DNA from: Thermoleophilia bacterium SCSIO 60948
Lineage (GTDB): Bacteria; Actinomycetota; Thermoleophilia; Solirubrobacterales; 70-9
NCBI GenBank assembly: GCA_021496505.1
Contig: CP053031.1
Coordinates: 1-64,000, forward strand
Reading direction: 5' to 3'
Length of the DNA: 64,000 nucleotides
The notes under the pieces were generated by a model, which searched no databases, was not told the DNA's origin, and worked only from the letters and a program-made list of their open reading frames with translations. The position numbers and the translations under genes were made by a program. Shown here piece after piece: positions 62,306-64,000 of this stretch (its first letter is position 1; each line of letters opens with the position of its first letter).

Positions 62306-62310
62306 GGGGA

Positions 62311-62352
62311 TGGAGCTAGGCGGGCTCGAACCGCCGACCTCCTGATTGCGAA
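62311..62352 (-). pseudogene. 3' half of a tRNA-Ala(CGC) gene; candidate attachment site
   Basis: Read on the minus strand, the sequence from the anticodon loop TTCGCAA (62352-62346) through TCAGG, AGGTC, the T-arm GGCGG-TTCGAGC-CCGCC and acceptor strand TAGCTCC plus discriminator A is a normal tRNA 3' half. Anticodon CGC and U70 point to alanine. The expected 5' stem CCTGA is replaced (CCCGC), and there is no D-arm or 5' acceptor strand beyond. Such halves are left by tyrosine-recombinase integration into tRNA genes. Confidence 0.75.
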
Positions 62353-62365
62353 GCGGGACCGCTTC
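62350..62365. repeat. Inverted repeat at the tRNA breakpoint
   Basis: GAAGCGG, GA, CCGCTTC: 7-nt perfect arms that start inside the anticodon loop of the tRNA remnant and run past the breakpoint. It could be a recombinase core site. The remaining stretch 62366-62526 shows no gene I can support. Confidence 0.45.
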
Positions 62366-62526
62366 TGCGCAAGAGGGAGGCGGCTCGGCTCTAGCAAGCC
62401 GAATCCGGATAGGTAGTTCGCGCGGCGCCCGAAACCGATGGCGGTGGATGCATGCGGATGTTCTCGGATTTGGGCAGCAGAACGGAGCCGGTGCCCAAAG
62501 TTGTTCCGCTAGGAGAACTAGGGGCT

Positions 62527-63468
62527 CTAGGGCTTGCGGCGGTACTTTCGCAGTAGGGCGCGCAGGGTCGAGCCGTTGCGGTAGCCGATGTCCAGCGCGA
62601 TTTGATCGATCGACTGTTCGGTCGTGGCGAGCAAGTGCTCGGCGCGCTCGGCGCGTATTCGTTGGATGAGCTCCAGCGGGGTCATGTTCGCGGTCGCTCG
62701 TACGCGACGCTCGAGCGTCCGGGGAGTGGTGGCGAGCGCGCGAGCGACGGTGGTGATCGGGAGTGGGGCCGCGAGATTGGCGCGGACGTGCCGCTCGAAC
62801 AGGCGCACGAGCTGATCGTCGTGACTCACGTGGTCGAGAGGGACGTACATGCTCTGCGTCGCGCGCTCGTCGATCAGCAGATGACGCGCGACGCGGTCGG
62901 CGAGCTCGACGGATATGCCGCGGACGAGCGTCAGCGCGAGGTCGATGTGGGCGAACGCGGCACCCGCGGTGAGCACCTCCTCGTCCTTCACGACCATGCG
63001 GTCCGGGTCGAGCTCGGTGTCCGGGTAGCGGCGGGCAAATAGGGAGTGCAGCCACCACGAAGTCGTCGCACGACGCCCGCTCAACAGGCCCGCTTCGGCT
63101 AGGACGAACGTCCCGGTGCACGCTGCGGCAACCTGCCCGCCACTGCGGTCGAGATCGGTGAGCGCGCTCGCCATGCGGCTCGTGGTCGGCGCGTCGAGCG
63201 CGTCGACCATGCCGGACTCATCGAGCGCTCCGAGCGCGGGGACCACGACGACATCAGCGCCGGCAAGCTCATCGAGGCGGGCCGTTGTCGGGATCGCCAG
63301 CCCAGACCCGGTGCGGACGAGCGGCTGCTCGGCGACGGTCGCGACGCGGATCTCCGGCACGGCGCGATCATGGGCACGGCGGAGGACCTCGGCGACGTTG
63401 AGCGTGTCGTGAAGCAGCGTGAAACCCGAAGCGAAAACGCCATCTGCGACAAGGATTGCGAACAGCAT
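62527..63468 (-). CDS. GlxA-family transcriptional regulator (DJ-1/PfpI plus AraC HTH)
   Basis: 313 residues. N-terminal DJ-1/PfpI-like amidotransferase fold (about 1-170) with a nucleophile-elbow Cys in AAACTGTFVLAEAGLLSG; C-terminal AraC DNA-binding domain (about 210-310) with TTVARALATTPRTLERRVRA and the second HTH IDQIALDIGYRNGSTLRALLRKY. It is divergent from a small monooxygenase gene, its likely target. It lies on the far side of the tRNA remnant from the transporter operon. Confidence 0.9.
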   Translation of the reverse strand: MLFAILVADGVFASGFTLLHDTLNVAEVLRRAHDRAVPEIRVATVAEQPLVRTGSGLAIPTTARLDELAGADVVVVPALGALDESGMVDALDAPTTSRMASALTDLDRSGGQVAAACTGTFVLAEAGLLSGRRATTSWWLHSLFARRYPDTELDPDRMVVKDEEVLTAGAAFAHIDLALTLVRGISVELADRVARHLLIDERATQSMYVPLDHVSHDDQLVRLFERHVRANLAAPLPITTVARALATTPRTLERRVRATANMTPLELIQRIRAERAEHLLATTEQSIDQIALDIGYRNGSTLRALLRKYRRKP

Positions 63469-63565
63469 GTCGTAATCGGTACCAGATCGGTCGCGGCTGC
63501 GGTAGTCGTCCGGGCCGGCCCTACGTACGGTGAATGAGGCCTAGAGCTATCGAGGAGAACGCACC

Positions 63566-63859
63566 ATGAACACGCCATACGCATTCGTCGCCCGAATCGA
63601 AGCCAAGCCGGACAAGGCCGAGGACGTGGCGGCTCTGCTGGCCGGCGCGCTGCCGCTCGCTGAGGCCGAGACGGGCACCGTCGACTGGTACGCCGCGCGG
63701 ACGTCGCCGACCACGTTCTGGATCTTCGACACGTTCGGCAGTGAGCAGGACCGCACAGCACACGCCGAGGGCGAGATCGTCGCGGCATTGACGGCCAACG
63801 CCGAGTTGCTTGCCGTCGCGCCGGAGATCCTTCCCGCTGACGTACTGGCTGCTAAGTGA
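63566..63859 (+). CDS. Antibiotic biosynthesis monooxygenase (ABM) domain protein
   Basis: 97 residues, a dimeric ferredoxin-like alpha+beta barrel: YAFVARIEAKPDKAEDVAALL at the start, ETGTVDWYAAR and FWIFDTFGSEQDRTAHAEG in the middle. These cofactor-free enzymes oxidise quinols or aromatic compounds, or act as stress proteins. ATG 63566 follows GAGGAGAA at proper distance. Probably controlled by the divergent GlxA-type regulator. Confidence 0.88.
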   Translation: MNTPYAFVARIEAKPDKAEDVAALLAGALPLAEAETGTVDWYAARTSPTTFWIFDTFGSEQDRTAHAEGEIVAALTANAELLAVAPEILPADVLAAK

Positions 63860-64000
63860 CGGCGAGCGACCCTCGCCACATCCGCCGCGAGAGCCGTCGA
63901 CCGCTGCACCGGAGTTCACTCTTCGGAAAGCGCATCGCGATCTTCGAGCACTCCGCCCATTCCCAGGGGACGAGCACATGATGCCTTCGGATGTGGTTCC
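63860..64000. other. Right edge: no complete gene
   Basis: After the ABM stop I see no terminator-like hairpin and no supported gene. An ATG near 63979 could open a plus-strand frame that leaves the window, but too little is present to judge. Confidence 0.3.

Noticed and set aside
62311-62400. A complete tRNA on the minus strand
   Set aside because: The 5' side gives only three of five anticodon-stem pairs and no D-arm or GGAGCTA/GGGGCTA 5' acceptor strand.

Overview
The window is a GC-rich (about 70%) bacterial chromosome segment that starts at the replication-origin block dnaA-dnaN-recF-dciA-gyrB-gyrA. The next large block is fhaA-fhaB-pstP-rodA-pbpA-pknB, the classic actinobacterial cell-wall/Ser-Thr-kinase cluster. 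This gene content, together with DUF3662/FHA, DUF3105 and LytR_C-domain proteins, points to Actinomycetota. A deep lineage such as Thermoleophilia (Solirubrobacterales-like) is my inference and cannot be proved from the window. Start codons are often GTG or TTG, and many genes overlap by GTGA, ATGA or CTGA.

Layout. 1-9.6 kb: replication and topology genes; DnaA-box-like sites lie in the 3' end of dnaA. 9.7-11.4 kb: azoreductase, divergent TetR regulator and a SnoaL-like protein. 11.5-11.8 kb: a gene-free stretch with a candidate structured RNA ending in a strong UUCG hairpin. 11.8-14.4 kb (minus): HNH endonuclease, prephenate dehydratase and a CARDB-type membrane protein. 14.5-24.7 kb (plus): a polytopic kinase, then the FHA/phosphatase/RodA/PBP/PASTA-kinase cluster, ending in D-Ala-D-Ala ligase. 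24.7-25.4 kb: a secreted-protein gene that appears inserted beside the ddl 3' end, with a degenerate copy of that end at its far side. 25.4-30.3 kb (minus): PP2C phosphatase, discoidin-type kinase, a small membrane protein, purM and uppP.

30.3-43.1 kb is an envelope polysaccharide locus: CapD-like dehydratase, two LytR_C proteins, a FlgD-Ig-like protein, O-antigen-ligase-like protein, flippase, three glycosyltransferases, initiating sugar transferase, GNAT and FemAB-like proteins. 43.1-48.5 kb (minus) carries an amidase, DUF3105 protein, alpha/beta hydrolase, metF and an HExxH peptidase. 48.5-50.7 kb carries a DUF3352 lipoprotein and a prepilin-like/phospholipase A2 fusion. 50.7-51.3 kb is gene-free, with promoter-like and hairpin elements. 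51.3-55.7 kb is a MoxR-DUF58-transglutaminase operon. It runs tail-to-tail into a sortase whose upstream partner is a DUF4397 protein with a sortase-type C-terminus.

57.4-62.2 kb carries a sigma-region-4-like/RskA-like fusion, NudC, a TauE/SafE permease with an apparent frameshift, and an OFA-type MFS transporter with its small partner protein. At 62.3 kb lies the isolated 3' half of a tRNA-Ala(CGC) on the minus strand, the usual scar of tRNA-targeted integration. Beyond it are a GlxA-type AraC regulator and a divergent ABM monooxygenase, which may belong to an island continuing past the window.

No CRISPR array, IS element, integrase, rRNA or complete tRNA was seen. The most unusual items are the 11.5 kb RNA candidate, the tRNA half-gene, the pilin-PLA2 fusion, the sigma4/RskA fusion, the duplicated ddl tail, and several genes whose homologous N-termini force non-standard start codons (ATC, CTG, possibly GTT).
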